Virus record (IMG/VR): IMGVR_UViG_3300046000_005057
Span: 1 to 38,958 of that record
DNA: 38,958 nucleotides
Direction: 5' to 3' (one strand)
DNA from: a virus
In this document: in pieces, positions 7,498 through 17,054 of the stretch
How the letters are laid out: every line of letters begins with the position of its first letter
How positions within the stretch are numbered: the first letter of the stretch is position 1
The notes under the pieces: model-generated
What the model saw: the letters and a program-made list of their open reading frames with translations, nothing else
Told to the model about the DNA's origin: nothing
Databases searched by the model: none
Position numbers and translations under genes: made by a program

Positions 7498-9506
7498 ATA
7501 TTCAATTCATCATTGACGGTCAGGATAGAGGGCAACCACTGAACGCAAAAGAGTTCGGAGTATCAATTACCGAAGTGGTTGAGATTAATGCTCGTATCGT
7601 TTCCTTTGACAATGACCTGATCTTTGGCAATGACATGTATGCTTATTTATTCGATAAGCTGGCAACGTCAGGCTTTTGTAACTTGGTTGAGGTTGAAGTT
7701 AATTACGAATGTTCGGACGATTGGGTAAGGCTTACGAATGGTTATATCGTTGTTAGTGAATGCAATTTTGATTTGGATAAATGTCAAGTAACTACAAAGG
7801 TTTACGATGATACATTTTCAACCAAGATCAATAACAACAAGTCGATTCCTTTTTCATTGGCATTGACTACGACTAAGAATGGATTAACAATTCCGTCTTC
7901 ACCAATTTATGGGGGCAATTTCTTTACTCCTGCAACAGGTCTTTATGATTATGAATCAGTAGGTGTTACACCCGTTTATTGGGCGTTCAAACATTTGATT
8001 GCGTGTATGAGTGATGACATGGTTGATTTTGAAAGTAGCCTATTTTATTGGGATGTCAATACAAGTTATGATTCAACATTGATTATAACTAACGGCACTG
8101 CATTACGCAACCGAGATAATTCAGAAACAGTTATTTCTTTTGAAACGCTTTATATTGCACTAAAAAAGAAACTGAATCTAGGAATGGCATTCGAACGTCA
8201 ATCAAATGGTAGACCATTACTAAGGATTGAACTTGAATCATATTTTTATCAGTCGGGTGTAAATATCAACCTTTACGATCAACCTTCAATTAATCTTAAT
8301 TTCGATAAAGAACGATTATATCAGGCTGTGAATTTTGGATCAGACCCCTATCTTGAAAAAGAAAGCTGCGATTCAGGGAACACACCTTGCACATTTTTAC
8401 AAACTCCATTTAGAGGATTTAGGGATGAAACATTTGGATTTACCGGAGAATGTAATACGTCTGCAATTCTTGATTTAAAGTCAGATGATGTGATTTTTGA
8501 CACAAATGTGATTGAAGATATATTTGAATTTAATGTCGATTCATACGCAACTAATCCAATCATTGTTGATGCTCATTATTTTCATACCTCATTAAGTTAC
8601 GAGATGAATAAGTTTGACCCTTATTCGATTGGGCAAACAGTTTACAACGGTGATTTTAGAAATATTTACGTATCATCAAATTGGCTTAACGGTTATCCAA
8701 ATAGCCTTTATTCCTTCTTAACATCACCAACATTTCCAACATCTCCATCAGTAAATGTGAGGGCTAATTATTCTCCTTTACCTACGTTTGATATTCAATT
8801 TACTACGTACAATTCATACTTAACAGAAACTGGATTATACGTAATTTTTCCAACTAACATAATTAATCCTTATGGATATTACGCTACCGACTCTTACACT
8901 GTTCCATACACCGGAGTTTATACAGCTGCGGCAGTTGTTTGTTTAGCAGGATTAGGAGGTGGATCAGCAGGTGAACATGAAGGATTTGTTACTATTCGGC
9001 ATGAAAATGGATCAGAGGTGTTGATTGAAAAATTTGATGGAACACCTATTTCAAGAATTTCACCTGATGGGCTTGTATTAAGCCATGCAGCTAACTTTTT
9101 ATGTAATGCAGGAGATTTGATAAGAATTGACGTTAGCGCGCGGTCAGTATTTTTTAATAATGGAATACCTCAACCAATTGCAAATTCATTATTTAGTCCG
9201 GGACCAGGAACGACCTCATTCACGCATCTCGAAGTAGTTGGAGCACCATTAAATCCTGAAAATCCTGATGAGGTTTTAGATCCAGTTAACATCGACGATG
9301 TTCGTGCATATCTTTACAACTTCGAAAGACCGCTAACAATGGGCGAAATTCAAGCAATGTTGGATAATACTTCAAAGCCGATTGCATTCGGGAGGCATGA
9401 TGATCCATTGAGAGTGATTGAAGGATTCATCAAGAAAGTAAACATTCAGTCAATTGTCAGACAAAAGGCGGCAATCGAATTAAAATCAAACAGACTACTC
9501 AGATGA
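7488..9506 (+). CDS. Large tail protein, probably distal tail/baseplate
   Basis: This 672-residue, beta-rich protein follows the tape measure, where distal tail and tail-tip proteins are normally encoded. The N terminus (IQFIIDGQDRG) and the first 230 residues look like a compact tail-tube-like domain. A later part (about residues 460-600, including VPYTGVYTAAAVV and HEGFVTIRHENGSEV) reads like a jelly-roll carbohydrate-binding sandwich. It overlaps the tape measure by ten bases and the next gene by ATGA. The role as baseplate and possible glycan contact is inferred from place and fold impression only. Confidence 0.65.
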   Translation: MAVDIQFIIDGQDRGQPLNAKEFGVSITEVVEINARIVSFDNDLIFGNDMYAYLFDKLATSGFCNLVEVEVNYECSDDWVRLTNGYIVVSECNFDLDKCQVTTKVYDDTFSTKINNNKSIPFSLALTTTKNGLTIPSSPIYGGNFFTPATGLYDYESVGVTPVYWAFKHLIACMSDDMVDFESSLFYWDVNTSYDSTLIITNGTALRNRDNSETVISFETLYIALKKKLNLGMAFERQSNGRPLLRIELESYFYQSGVNINLYDQPSINLNFDKERLYQAVNFGSDPYLEKESCDSGNTPCTFLQTPFRGFRDETFGFTGECNTSAILDLKSDDVIFDTNVIEDIFEFNVDSYATNPIIVDAHYFHTSLSYEMNKFDPYSIGQTVYNGDFRNIYVSSNWLNGYPNSLYSFLTSPTFPTSPSVNVRANYSPLPTFDIQFTTYNSYLTETGLYVIFPTNIINPYGYYATDSYTVPYTGVYTAAAVVCLAGLGGGSAGEHEGFVTIRHENGSEVLIEKFDGTPISRISPDGLVLSHAANFLCNAGDLIRIDVSARSVFFNNGIPQPIANSLFSPGPGTTSFTHLEVVGAPLNPENPDEVLDPVNIDDVRAYLYNFERPLTMGEIQAMLDNTSKPIAFGRHDDPLRVIEGFIKKVNIQSIVRQKAAIELKSNRLLR

Positions 9507-11158
9507 GTTATACATCCGTTCCCAATCAGCCGATATTATTTGAAACGCTCGAAGATATTAATTCGAACTGTTTTTGCGATCCATCCGAGTACAAACAGAT
9601 AGTTGATTTCAATGATGATATTTACTTTCAAGTTCAAGCTCCTGTATGTGGCGTTGAATTAGATGGTACAGGTTCATTAGGTGATGATCAGCATTGGACT
9701 TATGTAGACGGTGAAATTTGCTCAACTTATGAATCTGATCCCGATTTGCAAGAAGGTACATTCGTTTGGAATTTTGATCCGCGAACTGCATCAAATATCG
9801 GATTTATTACTTTCAAAGTTGTTGTCGTTGTTACATCAATGACGCAAGGTTCGATTACTGTATTCTTATCCGGTGGTACATTTTACACCATTTACACAGC
9901 AGGAACTTACGAGTTTTATCTTTCAACTAATTTCTTTGTAAACGGGAATTTAAGTATTGACCTTTTCTTCACTTCGATTTCATTTGTCGGATGTTTCAAT
10001 GAACCACAAGTGTACGCAGCCGGAACAGGTCTTTCAATGGCTTGGGTGGATGAACAAGGTGAGTATGTTTCGGATGTTACCATAACAGATTCATCCGTAA
10101 TTAGCGACAAGGTTACGGTACACCTAGCAGTTCAGAATCAGGAAATCGGAACAGGTTGTTATCGGTTAGCAATAGCTGATCCATGTAATAATGATTGCGG
10201 TCAATTCGGATTGGTTTATCCGGGCTTTGAAAATGCTTATGGTTGGGATATTTCAGAGGGTCAATGGGTAATCGCAACTTCACAGGCAACATGGACTTAT
10301 GCAGGTGATGCGAGTTCGACAATGTTTAACAGAACAGGTTTAGAACTTTGCGAGGGCGTATCTTATAACGTAACAGTTGACATTGCTTCGATTGCTGATT
10401 GTGCGATATCTGTCGTTGCCGGGACTGGTTCAAGTTGTTCACCTGCATTCGTAACGACAACGGGCACGCATGTATTTGTTCTTACAGTTGGAACAGGTGA
10501 TACCACATTCGGAGTTAAGGCTTCGGCTACTTCTATTATTTCCGCTTCTGCCGTTCTTAATTCGGTTCAAGCCTTACCGAATCCTGCCGATGTTGAATAT
10601 GATCTGTTTTCGCCGATTTTATCAGTTGGCAATTACGATGACGGTTGCACGTACTTAAAATTATCAGCCTGCAATACTTATAATCAATTCGGGTTCGCAT
10701 TTGGTGAATCAGGATTTGCACCTGAATTAAGAGTTGAAGGAATTATCTCACAGCCTCAATACAAGACCGATGTTGATTTATTTCGTTACGCATCAGGAAA
10801 AACTATAACATCTTATGCTGATCGTGTTAAATCTTGGTCATTTCATTTTGGTAGGCTTCCTGAATACCTACTTGATTTCCTTTCGATTGCTTTTTTCTTT
10901 GATAATGTGAATATCAATGGTACGAAATACGCACCTGCCGATAATGAGTTTCCAGCTATTCAATGGAACGAGGCAGATAATAAGTTAGGCAGGTTGGATA
11001 TAACTCTGATTGAAAAAACTACCAAAGTTCAAAAGGTTCAATGTGCTGCTGAATCTGCTGATTGTACACCTGTTCCTGAGCCTGTGATTGAAGATAAGAT
11101 TTTTCAGGACACTAACCCGTTTATTTTTCAGGACGGTGAATATTTTGGATTTAATTAA
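9503..11158 (+). CDS. Tail protein with carbohydrate-binding-like domain
   Basis: The protein has 551 residues and is cysteine- and beta-rich. Residues about 235-355 (YPGFENAYGWDISEGQW, ATWTYAGDAS, then LCEGVSYNVTVDI) resemble a CBM4/9-type galactose-binding sandwich, suggesting a glycan-contacting tail tip. The C terminus ends in two copies of an FQD-type motif (KIFQDTNPFIFQDGEYFGFN), and a related motif appears in the -1 frame extension of the major capsid gene. Translationally coupled to the preceding tail gene. A promoter and structured leader follow, so this is probably the last gene of the first structural operon. Confidence 0.65.
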   Translation: MSYTSVPNQPILFETLEDINSNCFCDPSEYKQIVDFNDDIYFQVQAPVCGVELDGTGSLGDDQHWTYVDGEICSTYESDPDLQEGTFVWNFDPRTASNIGFITFKVVVVVTSMTQGSITVFLSGGTFYTIYTAGTYEFYLSTNFFVNGNLSIDLFFTSISFVGCFNEPQVYAAGTGLSMAWVDEQGEYVSDVTITDSSVISDKVTVHLAVQNQEIGTGCYRLAIADPCNNDCGQFGLVYPGFENAYGWDISEGQWVIATSQATWTYAGDASSTMFNRTGLELCEGVSYNVTVDIASIADCAISVVAGTGSSCSPAFVTTTGTHVFVLTVGTGDTTFGVKASATSIISASAVLNSVQALPNPADVEYDLFSPILSVGNYDDGCTYLKLSACNTYNQFGFAFGESGFAPELRVEGIISQPQYKTDVDLFRYASGKTITSYADRVKSWSFHFGRLPEYLLDFLSIAFFFDNVNINGTKYAPADNEFPAIQWNEADNKLGRLDITLIEKTTKVQKVQCAAESADCTPVPEPVIEDKIFQDTNPFIFQDGEYFGFN

Positions 11159-11171
11159 ATTAGTATATTAG
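11144..11171 (+). promoter_or_regulatory. Bacteroidota-type promoter before the major tail protein gene
   Basis: TATATTAG at 11164-11171 is one base off the TAnnTTTG -7 consensus. A TTTG at 11144-11147 could serve as the -33 element, although the 16-base gap is shorter than usual. It would start the pseudoknot-capable leader that follows. Confidence 0.5.
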
Positions 11172-11175
11172 CATC

Positions 11176-11250
11176 GTCTTAATGCAACCCGTAGGTGATT
11201 GGTTCGACCTGCATAACATGAACCAATAAATTACCTAATTCATTTTTAAA
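11176..11250 (+). ncRNA. Pseudoknot-capable 5' leader of the major tail protein gene
   Basis: A hairpin forms between ATGC (11182-11185) plus AGGT (11193-11196) and ACCT (11207-11210) plus GCAT (11211-11214), with seven bases bulged. Its ten-base loop contains ATTGGTTC (11198-11205), exactly complementary to GAACCAAT at 11220-11227, so an H-type pseudoknot is possible. About 25 A/T-rich bases then lead to the start codon. It may stabilise the mRNA or control translation. No known riboswitch was recognised. Confidence 0.5.
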
Positions 11251-11790
11251 ATGGGATGCGTTTCTTATTGCGATGAAGCACTACTTGAACACGACCTCGT
11301 CAATTGCGGCGAGTATAAACTCGGAGGTTCGCCAAGTGTAATAATCGGAAGCTGCGGAACTACTTTAGCTGATCCATCAAATGCCGAAGAAATTCAAGCG
11401 TTACTTGACGCTGGAACTGCTCGGTTAATTTCTGATATTCGTTTTGGTATGCCTGCTGGTTCTCCTGTCTTAGTTGATTCACCTGTTGGCTGCGGCTCAC
11501 AGATCAGAATTAATGAGGACAGAACTGCAACGCTCTATGATGGTAATGTAACGGATGGAAATAATGACTTTTGGAATGATTTGAATAACCGTAAAATTGC
11601 TTGGGTACTTGCTTACTCTTGTGATTCAGGTAAGGTTATTTTTATTAATCCTCCGGGAGCAATTACAACATCTGCGAACTTTATCTTCCCTGAGCAAAAC
11701 AACGAATTGCAACGGTACGAGGCTACGTTATCGTGGAGGGATAAAAACATCCCTACTCAATATACTGCACCTGCCGGAATTTTCTCGTAA
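11251..11790 (+). CDS. Probable major tail (tube) protein
   Basis: A 179-residue protein of mixed beta content with an N-terminal cysteine cluster. It has its own promoter and structured leader, as does the major capsid gene at 19 kb. Size, position among tail genes and this private expression signal fit the abundant tail tube subunit. I recognise no sequence signature (an example of visible text is YEATLSWRDKNIPTQY near the C terminus). The next gene, a glycosyltransferase, starts in the last base of the stop codon. An alternative is a head decoration protein. Confidence 0.55.
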   Translation: MGCVSYCDEALLEHDLVNCGEYKLGGSPSVIIGSCGTTLADPSNAEEIQALLDAGTARLISDIRFGMPAGSPVLVDSPVGCGSQIRINEDRTATLYDGNVTDGNNDFWNDLNNRKIAWVLAYSCDSGKVIFINPPGAITTSANFIFPEQNNELQRYEATLSWRDKNIPTQYTAPAGIFS

Positions 11791-12743
11791 TGGCTGAGAA
11801 AAAGCAAATCAAACAGAAGGCTACATCTGAGGTGCAAACTTCGGGTGTAGTCCTTTTTGCGTTCGGTAAGACAGCTTACTATTGGGCAACATTCAACCTT
11901 GCGTTTTCAATTAAATATCACAACCCGAATATTAAGATTGCAGTATTCACGGATGATATTGATGCCTTACGAGGATCTGTTTACAACTCTGATTACTTCG
12001 ATTCAGTTAATCAAATTGACATTAACGACCTTTCAACAGACAAGCGTTTTGATCCTGCTAAGTTGAAATTAAGTTTATACAAATATCTTCCTTTCGATTA
12101 CAATCTTTACTTGGATGTGGATGCAATCGCATTAAAAGACTTGCAGCCAATGATTGATGAATTGATCGGAGCGAATAAATATTACGTTACCCACACGGTC
12201 GGTTATCACACCATTAAACAAGGGCGAAACATTCCAACAATGCAATGGGCGTGGGCTGACGATATCTGGAAGCAATACAACTTATCCGATAAGGCAATAC
12301 TTCCGGCAATCAATAGCAGTATGCAATTCATTGTTAAATCTGATGAGGCAAAGAAACTTTACGACACCGCATTTGAGTTATTTCAAAATCCAATCCCGGT
12401 TAATAAGCTGCGGATGAAATGGGGCAACGGTCAGCCTGATGAATTATACATGAACATCGCATTGGCTAAACTCGAACACGATCCCAGCTTTAAAAACGAG
12501 GGGCGTGTTGGTAAATCTGAATCAGGTTTTATTCACTTTGCAATGCGGAGATCATTAACATACGAGGAAGTTATCGAAAACTTTTATCTTCAATCCTATT
12601 ACGGCGGCGTTCGGTTTACTCCCTTGTTTTACACAGAATGGATTGATAGGATTTTAAGACGGGATTTGAGCAGGGTAGGAATCACACACGAGTTTTTTAT
12701 TGAGAAAATAACTAAGTACAAACACGCCGATAATAAGAAATGA
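11790..12743 (+). CDS. GT-A-fold glycosyltransferase
   Basis: The 317-residue protein starts with a short lysine-rich lead and then a Rossmann-like nucleotide-sugar fold: VVLFAFG at residues 20-26, IKIAVFTDD around 48-56, and YLDVDAI (DVD at 109-111), the metal-binding DxD of GT-A enzymes. KLSLYKYLPFDYNLYLD is typical of family 8-like transferases and of the glycogenin-like fold. It opens a run of four coupled genes for glycosyl- and methyltransferases between the major tail and portal genes. Acceptors could be virion proteins, host glycans or modified bases. Fold call strong, substrate unknown. Confidence 0.8.
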   Translation: MAEKKQIKQKATSEVQTSGVVLFAFGKTAYYWATFNLAFSIKYHNPNIKIAVFTDDIDALRGSVYNSDYFDSVNQIDINDLSTDKRFDPAKLKLSLYKYLPFDYNLYLDVDAIALKDLQPMIDELIGANKYYVTHTVGYHTIKQGRNIPTMQWAWADDIWKQYNLSDKAILPAINSSMQFIVKSDEAKKLYDTAFELFQNPIPVNKLRMKWGNGQPDELYMNIALAKLEHDPSFKNEGRVGKSESGFIHFAMRRSLTYEEVIENFYLQSYYGGVRFTPLFYTEWIDRILRRDLSRVGITHEFFIEKITKYKHADNKK

Positions 12744-13948
12744 AAGTAAGTATAATTATACCGTGCAAAGGACGATTAGAGCAGTTAAAACAATGCTTGC
12801 CAACGGTATTAAATCAGACGTATGAAAATATTGAGGTGGTGGTTGTTGATTATAATTGCCCGGAGAACACGAGCGGTTACTGTGATTCGATTGGCGTTAA
12901 TTACGTGAAGGCGAATGTTCCTGCTGACTATTGGAATCTTTGCAAGGCACGGAACTTTGGTGCGAGAAATTCAACAGGAGATGTTCTTTTATTTCTTGAT
13001 GCTGACACTATCTTGATGCCGCAATTCATTGAATCAGAGTTGGCTAAATTGGAGTTAGGTTCTTTTTTAACTGGATTAGTTCAACCGCCGTGGAATGGTT
13101 GCGGTTGTTTGTTCGTGTATCGTAACGACTTTGAAAATGTGCGAGGTTACAATGAACTATTTGAAGGTTGGGGATATGATGACTTCAATATGTACGAACG
13201 ATTGTCGCATTCTGATTTAACTCATTATAAGTTCTCACCTAACCTGATCGAAAATCTTTCACACGAAGATTCTGGACGTAATGAGTTTCACGGCAATGAA
13301 GATAAATACAAATCGAAAGACCGAAACTTCAAAATACATTTAAGCGGTAAATTCACCTCATCCATAAATATGACAAGAACAGATATTATAAATCACTTGA
13401 TTAAAAAGAACGGGTATAAATCTTATCTTGAAATTGGAGTTCGAAACCCGAATGATAACTTCAATTTGATCGAATGCGAATTAAAGACGGGTGTTGATCC
13501 TGATCCAAATGCAAAGGCAACACATACGATGACTTCTGATCTGTTCTTTGCCGCCAATCAATGGAATTATGACATCATCTTTATTGACGGCTTACATCAT
13601 GCCGATCAGGTATTAAAAGACTTGTTCAACTCAATTCGAATATTAAGCAAAGGTGGTACTATTGTTTGCCATGATATGAATCCACCAAAGGAATCAAATC
13701 AGATTATACCTTTTGAAGCTGCAGGAGAAATGAATTGGACTGGCGATTGTTGGAAGGCATGGGTTGAACTTCGGCAATTAGGTGGATATTCAATGAAAGT
13801 ACTTAATACTGATTGGGGCGTAGGTGTAATTCAAGTTGACGAATCGGTAAAGGCTTTGAAGATAAGCGAAGAAATAACTTACGCAAACCTAGACAAGAAC
13901 CGTGTTAAATGGTTGAATCTTGTTAATCCTGAATTTGAATATTTATGA
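12740..13948 (+). CDS. Family 2 glycosyltransferase fused to a SAM methyltransferase-like domain
   Basis: Residues 1 to about 200 are a family 2 glycosyltransferase: VSIIIPCKGR at 3-12, VVVVDYN, the ARNFGARNSTGD segment and DADTI (DAD at 87-89), followed by the acceptor-side GWGYDDFNMYERL. From about residue 212 the chain continues as a class I methyltransferase-like domain: SYLEIGV (SAM loop region 228-234), DIIFIDGLHH at 278-287 and VCHDMNPP near 309-315, the pattern of the Methyltransf_24 group. No stop or frameshift separates the halves, so this is one 402-residue protein. It could add a sugar and then methylate it. It overlaps both neighbours by ATGA. Confidence 0.82.
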   Translation: MKVSIIIPCKGRLEQLKQCLPTVLNQTYENIEVVVVDYNCPENTSGYCDSIGVNYVKANVPADYWNLCKARNFGARNSTGDVLLFLDADTILMPQFIESELAKLELGSFLTGLVQPPWNGCGCLFVYRNDFENVRGYNELFEGWGYDDFNMYERLSHSDLTHYKFSPNLIENLSHEDSGRNEFHGNEDKYKSKDRNFKIHLSGKFTSSINMTRTDIINHLIKKNGYKSYLEIGVRNPNDNFNLIECELKTGVDPDPNAKATHTMTSDLFFAANQWNYDIIFIDGLHHADQVLKDLFNSIRILSKGGTIVCHDMNPPKESNQIIPFEAAGEMNWTGDCWKAWVELRQLGGYSMKVLNTDWGVGVIQVDESVKALKISEEITYANLDKNRVKWLNLVNPEFEYL

Positions 13949-14529
13949 GTAACACCGTTCACATATCTTTTCACAACGGGAATCTTGATCCAAGAATTGC
14001 ACGGCATCAAATCGCTGTGTTCAATAAGTTCAGTATTGACTTGAATCAAATCGAAACGGTATTACAACACGGTGAGGCAATTGATAATTTTCTGCAGACT
14101 TCACCATTTGAAACGATTTACATTTGGGATATTGATTGCATTCCAACGGTTAAGAATCTGCCAACATCACACGCTGATTTATTCGGATGCGCTCAACAGG
14201 CAAATCATATTGAGGGTAAACCAATGTACGTTTCACCTTTCTTTATGCGAATCAAGGCAAGTGAATGGAGAGCGTGCGGTCAACCTAGTTTTATGCCCAA
14301 TGAATTTAATGATGTTGCAGGAAGTGTTACCCGTGCATTTGAATTAAACGAAAGACCGATTGAGATGCTATTTCCGGTTGAATGTGAGGTACCAAAATGG
14401 GATCTCGGTACTAACTCAACTTTCGGACTAGGAACGACTTATCAAGGCGGTATTTATCATGCCTTCGAATCTCGGATGAATAACGGGGAGATGTTTATTA
14501 ATAAATGTAAACAGGTATTAAATGGCTGA
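13945..14529 (+). CDS. Putative glycosyltransferase-like protein
   Basis: The 194-residue product carries YIWDIDCIPT (DID at 62-64), which looks like the DxD strand of a GT-A fold, and a late GGIYHAFESR segment that could be an acceptor loop. It is shorter than most stand-alone transferases and lacks a clear nucleotide-binding start, so it may be a reduced or divergent enzyme. It lies between a glycosyltransferase/methyltransferase fusion and a methyltransferase, overlapping both. The call depends on the DxD-like motif and neighbours. Confidence 0.55.
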   Translation: MSNTVHISFHNGNLDPRIARHQIAVFNKFSIDLNQIETVLQHGEAIDNFLQTSPFETIYIWDIDCIPTVKNLPTSHADLFGCAQQANHIEGKPMYVSPFFMRIKASEWRACGQPSFMPNEFNDVAGSVTRAFELNERPIEMLFPVECEVPKWDLGTNSTFGLGTTYQGGIYHAFESRMNNGEMFINKCKQVLNG

Positions 14530-15040
14530 AGATTTATCAGGTTGGAATAGTGAAATTGAAGTAGGTGAAACGCTTGCTTCATTGATTCGATTAACTAAAG
14601 CACGAACTGTTTTGGAAGTTGGTGTGTTTCAAGGTGCGACAAGTAAACAACTCATCCAATCTTTACCTCAGGGGGGCTACTTTGTCGGAATTGACATTGA
14701 AGATTACCGAACGATTGAGGCTGAAAAGGCATTTGATAATGCGAATAAAAAGGGCAAGGTTGCTGATTTTGTTAAGGAAAGTTCATTATCCGCATTAAAG
14801 AAATTACCAGCTAAACACTTCGATTTAATCTTTGTTGATTCGATGCACCATTGGGAACATATCCTGCCTGAATTTAAACTGATTGAACCTTTGCTTGCCG
14901 ATGGTGGATTGCTTTGTTACCATGATTCAATACATATTGCAGACGTTAAAGATTTAATGACTTACGCATTCTCTTACGGGTATAATTTAATTAACCTCAA
15001 CACTCCTTATGACAGAGGGTTGGCAATCTTAAAAAGATGA
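14522..15040 (+). CDS. Class I SAM methyltransferase (O-methyltransferase-like)
   Basis: A compact 172-residue enzyme. TVLEVGVFQGATS at 29-41 is the SAM-binding loop, GIDIE at 56-60 the acidic strand, and FVDSMHHWEH around 104-113 with CYHDSIH at 132-138 match the Methyltransf_24 / catechol-type O-methyltransferases. It resembles the C-terminal half of the fusion protein two genes upstream, so one may be a duplicate of the other. It ends the sugar-modification run. A sugar hydroxyl is the likeliest target given its neighbours, but this is not shown by the sequence. Confidence 0.8.
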   Translation: MAEDLSGWNSEIEVGETLASLIRLTKARTVLEVGVFQGATSKQLIQSLPQGGYFVGIDIEDYRTIEAEKAFDNANKKGKVADFVKESSLSALKKLPAKHFDLIFVDSMHHWEHILPEFKLIEPLLADGGLLCYHDSIHIADVKDLMTYAFSYGYNLINLNTPYDRGLAILKR

Positions 15041-15150
15041 AAACGATAAAACTCATTCCAAATAATTGCGGTGGTAAGAAATGCGGCTCAAATTGGGCAG
15101 GGGCAACTATCATGCGCCCATTGAATTTACCTGTAAAACTAGCTGCATAA
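15037..15150 (+). CDS. Small cysteine-containing peptide (37 aa)
   Basis: Begins in the ATGA that ends the methyltransferase gene and ends in a TAATG that starts the portal gene, so it is tightly coupled on both sides. The product has a CGGKKCG motif and no membrane segment. Its existence also argues for the later portal start at 15150. Function unknown. Confidence 0.6.
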   Translation: MKTIKLIPNNCGGKKCGSNWAGATIMRPLNLPVKLAA

Positions 15151-17054
15151 TGGCACTTGATATAAACGACATTAACCGTATCGTTGCAAAGTTCGTAACC
15201 AAGCGAAAGACTTGGGAATCAGAACGGGCAAAGAGTTCGTATAACCCGATTGAAAAGAAGTATAACACGGCTTATCAATATCCCGAATATTGGGACGGGT
15301 ACAACTACGCCGCTATGATGTACGAGGCCATACTACCTCATGCACGGGCTGATGTATTTCCAGAAAAGGTTTTATCAGTTCGTGCACCTAATCAAACCAA
15401 AGAACAAGCAGAGTACATTCGGGCGAATTACAAGCCGAACACTCTAAATGTATTTGAAGATTTCAGAGCGACTATTTCACGGGCGTTTGCTGATCAGAAT
15501 TGGTCGGTAAAATATAACGAGGAAACAGACGGACGTTTTGAAGATGAAACATTCCAGAACTACGTAAATAAAGAGATTCGTTTATTCGGCTCGTTGGAAT
15601 CATTTACTAAGTCTTTGCTTCCAACTCTGAAGCTGACCGATCCGAATGGGATTATTGCGATTAAACCCGATGACATTGAAACGGAAACAGACGGCGAAGA
15701 AATCAGGTTGACGAATAACCTAGTTGATCCGATGCCTTATTACTATCCGTGTGTTAGTATCGTAGGGATGAAAATTGATGAGTACTTTCTTGTTATTTCG
15801 GATGAGAAAAGTTACGTGCAATCGGGCAATTCAAAAAGAGAAGAAGGATTGATTCTTGAATTATACGATGATGAGTACATTTATCGCATTGAACAAACCG
15901 GCAAGAAATCAGATATGAAGTTTGCCGATCCTGTTGTTTACTTTCAGCATGATCTCGGCTATGTTCCGTGCATCCGGTTGATGGGAACGCCTCAGTTTAT
16001 TAATAACGAGTTACTATTTCAAAGTCCGTTTATCACTTCAGTTCCTTTATTGGATCAAATCATTAATGATGAATCCTATCTTTCGTTAACCAAAGCAACA
16101 AGCGCATTTCCGTTTATGGTCGCACTTGGTGAGGTGTGTGAATTTACCGATTCATCTGGAAGCAACTGTTCAAACGGTCAAATCTTCGATGCTGTCAACG
16201 GCGGCTATCGTTCTTGTCCTTCATGCGGTGGTAGTGGTTTAAAATCTAGGTTTTCTCCTAGTGGTATGCTACTAATCAAGCCAAAAACCTCATTAAGTGA
16301 AGGCGATTCGGGGTTGAGTGGTGATTATGTTAAGTTTGTTTCTCCATCAATGGACACGCTGAAATTTTTACGTGAAGAAATAGACGCTAACTTCAAGAAA
16401 TCCCGTGAGATACTTCATTTGCCGTCATCAGATGCAGCCGCTTCAATCGGTGAATCTCAAACTGCAACAGGATCATTAAATAAAATGAGGGCGTTGTATG
16501 CCTTTTTAAAGCCTATTTCAGATCAGTTGTTTACTATCTACGAATTTATGCTCGTTACGATGGGTAAAATGCGTTACGGTGAGTATTTCGGCGGTGTTAC
16601 TTTGGTTTATCCAACGACGTTCGATATCAGTACACCGTCCGACTATCTTTCAATTATTGCTGAAGGTGTAAAAGCAGGAGTACCACCGGCAGTTACTTAT
16701 TCGAATGTGTACAATTACATCAAGGCAATCAACTACACGGATGACGAAAGTTCTGCAATCTTTGAACTTATTATGAATGCGGACGATTTGCTGTTGATGA
16801 ACTCATCCGACATCATTGCAAGAATCGGACTTGGTATGATTGAAAAATGGCAGGACGTATTACATCAATCAGCACCTCAACTGATAATGGAGTTGATACG
16901 TAAATTTGAACCAACGGCAGAATATACAAAGTTTTTAGAACAACCGATTCAAGACCAGATTACGCAACTTAATGAACTTGCAGTTAGTCGGGTTGCTGAA
17001 ACACTTGATCCGATACAGAAAGCACAACAAGCGTTAATTAATGGCATCGTTTGA
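15150..17054 (+). CDS. Portal protein with a zinc-site insertion
   Basis: At 634 residues and placed before the minor head and capsid genes, this fits the portal, the dodecameric ring through which DNA is packaged. I chose ATG 15150 because it overlaps the preceding stop (TAATG); the frame is open back to 15081. The body is alpha/beta, with a helical stretch near DTLKFLREEIDANFKKSRE and a late MRALYAFLKPISDQLFTIYE helix, as in portal stem and wing regions. Unusually, cysteines 330, 340, 356 and 359 (the last pair as CPSCGGSG) form a DnaJ-like zinc-finger pattern inside the protein. The function call rests on size and order plus general resemblance. Confidence 0.78.
   Translation: MALDINDINRIVAKFVTKRKTWESERAKSSYNPIEKKYNTAYQYPEYWDGYNYAAMMYEAILPHARADVFPEKVLSVRAPNQTKEQAEYIRANYKPNTLNVFEDFRATISRAFADQNWSVKYNEETDGRFEDETFQNYVNKEIRLFGSLESFTKSLLPTLKLTDPNGIIAIKPDDIETETDGEEIRLTNNLVDPMPYYYPCVSIVGMKIDEYFLVISDEKSYVQSGNSKREEGLILELYDDEYIYRIEQTGKKSDMKFADPVVYFQHDLGYVPCIRLMGTPQFINNELLFQSPFITSVPLLDQIINDESYLSLTKATSAFPFMVALGEVCEFTDSSGSNCSNGQIFDAVNGGYRSCPSCGGSGLKSRFSPSGMLLIKPKTSLSEGDSGLSGDYVKFVSPSMDTLKFLREEIDANFKKSREILHLPSSDAAASIGESQTATGSLNKMRALYAFLKPISDQLFTIYEFMLVTMGKMRYGEYFGGVTLVYPTTFDISTPSDYLSIIAEGVKAGVPPAVTYSNVYNYIKAINYTDDESSAIFELIMNADDLLLMNSSDIIARIGLGMIEKWQDVLHQSAPQLIMELIRKFEPTAEYTKFLEQPIQDQITQLNELAVSRVAETLDPIQKAQQALINGIV

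Noticed and set aside
11159-11250. A known riboswitch class in the major tail leader
   Set aside because: The pairing fits a simple pseudoknot, but no conserved ligand-binding core that I know is present.
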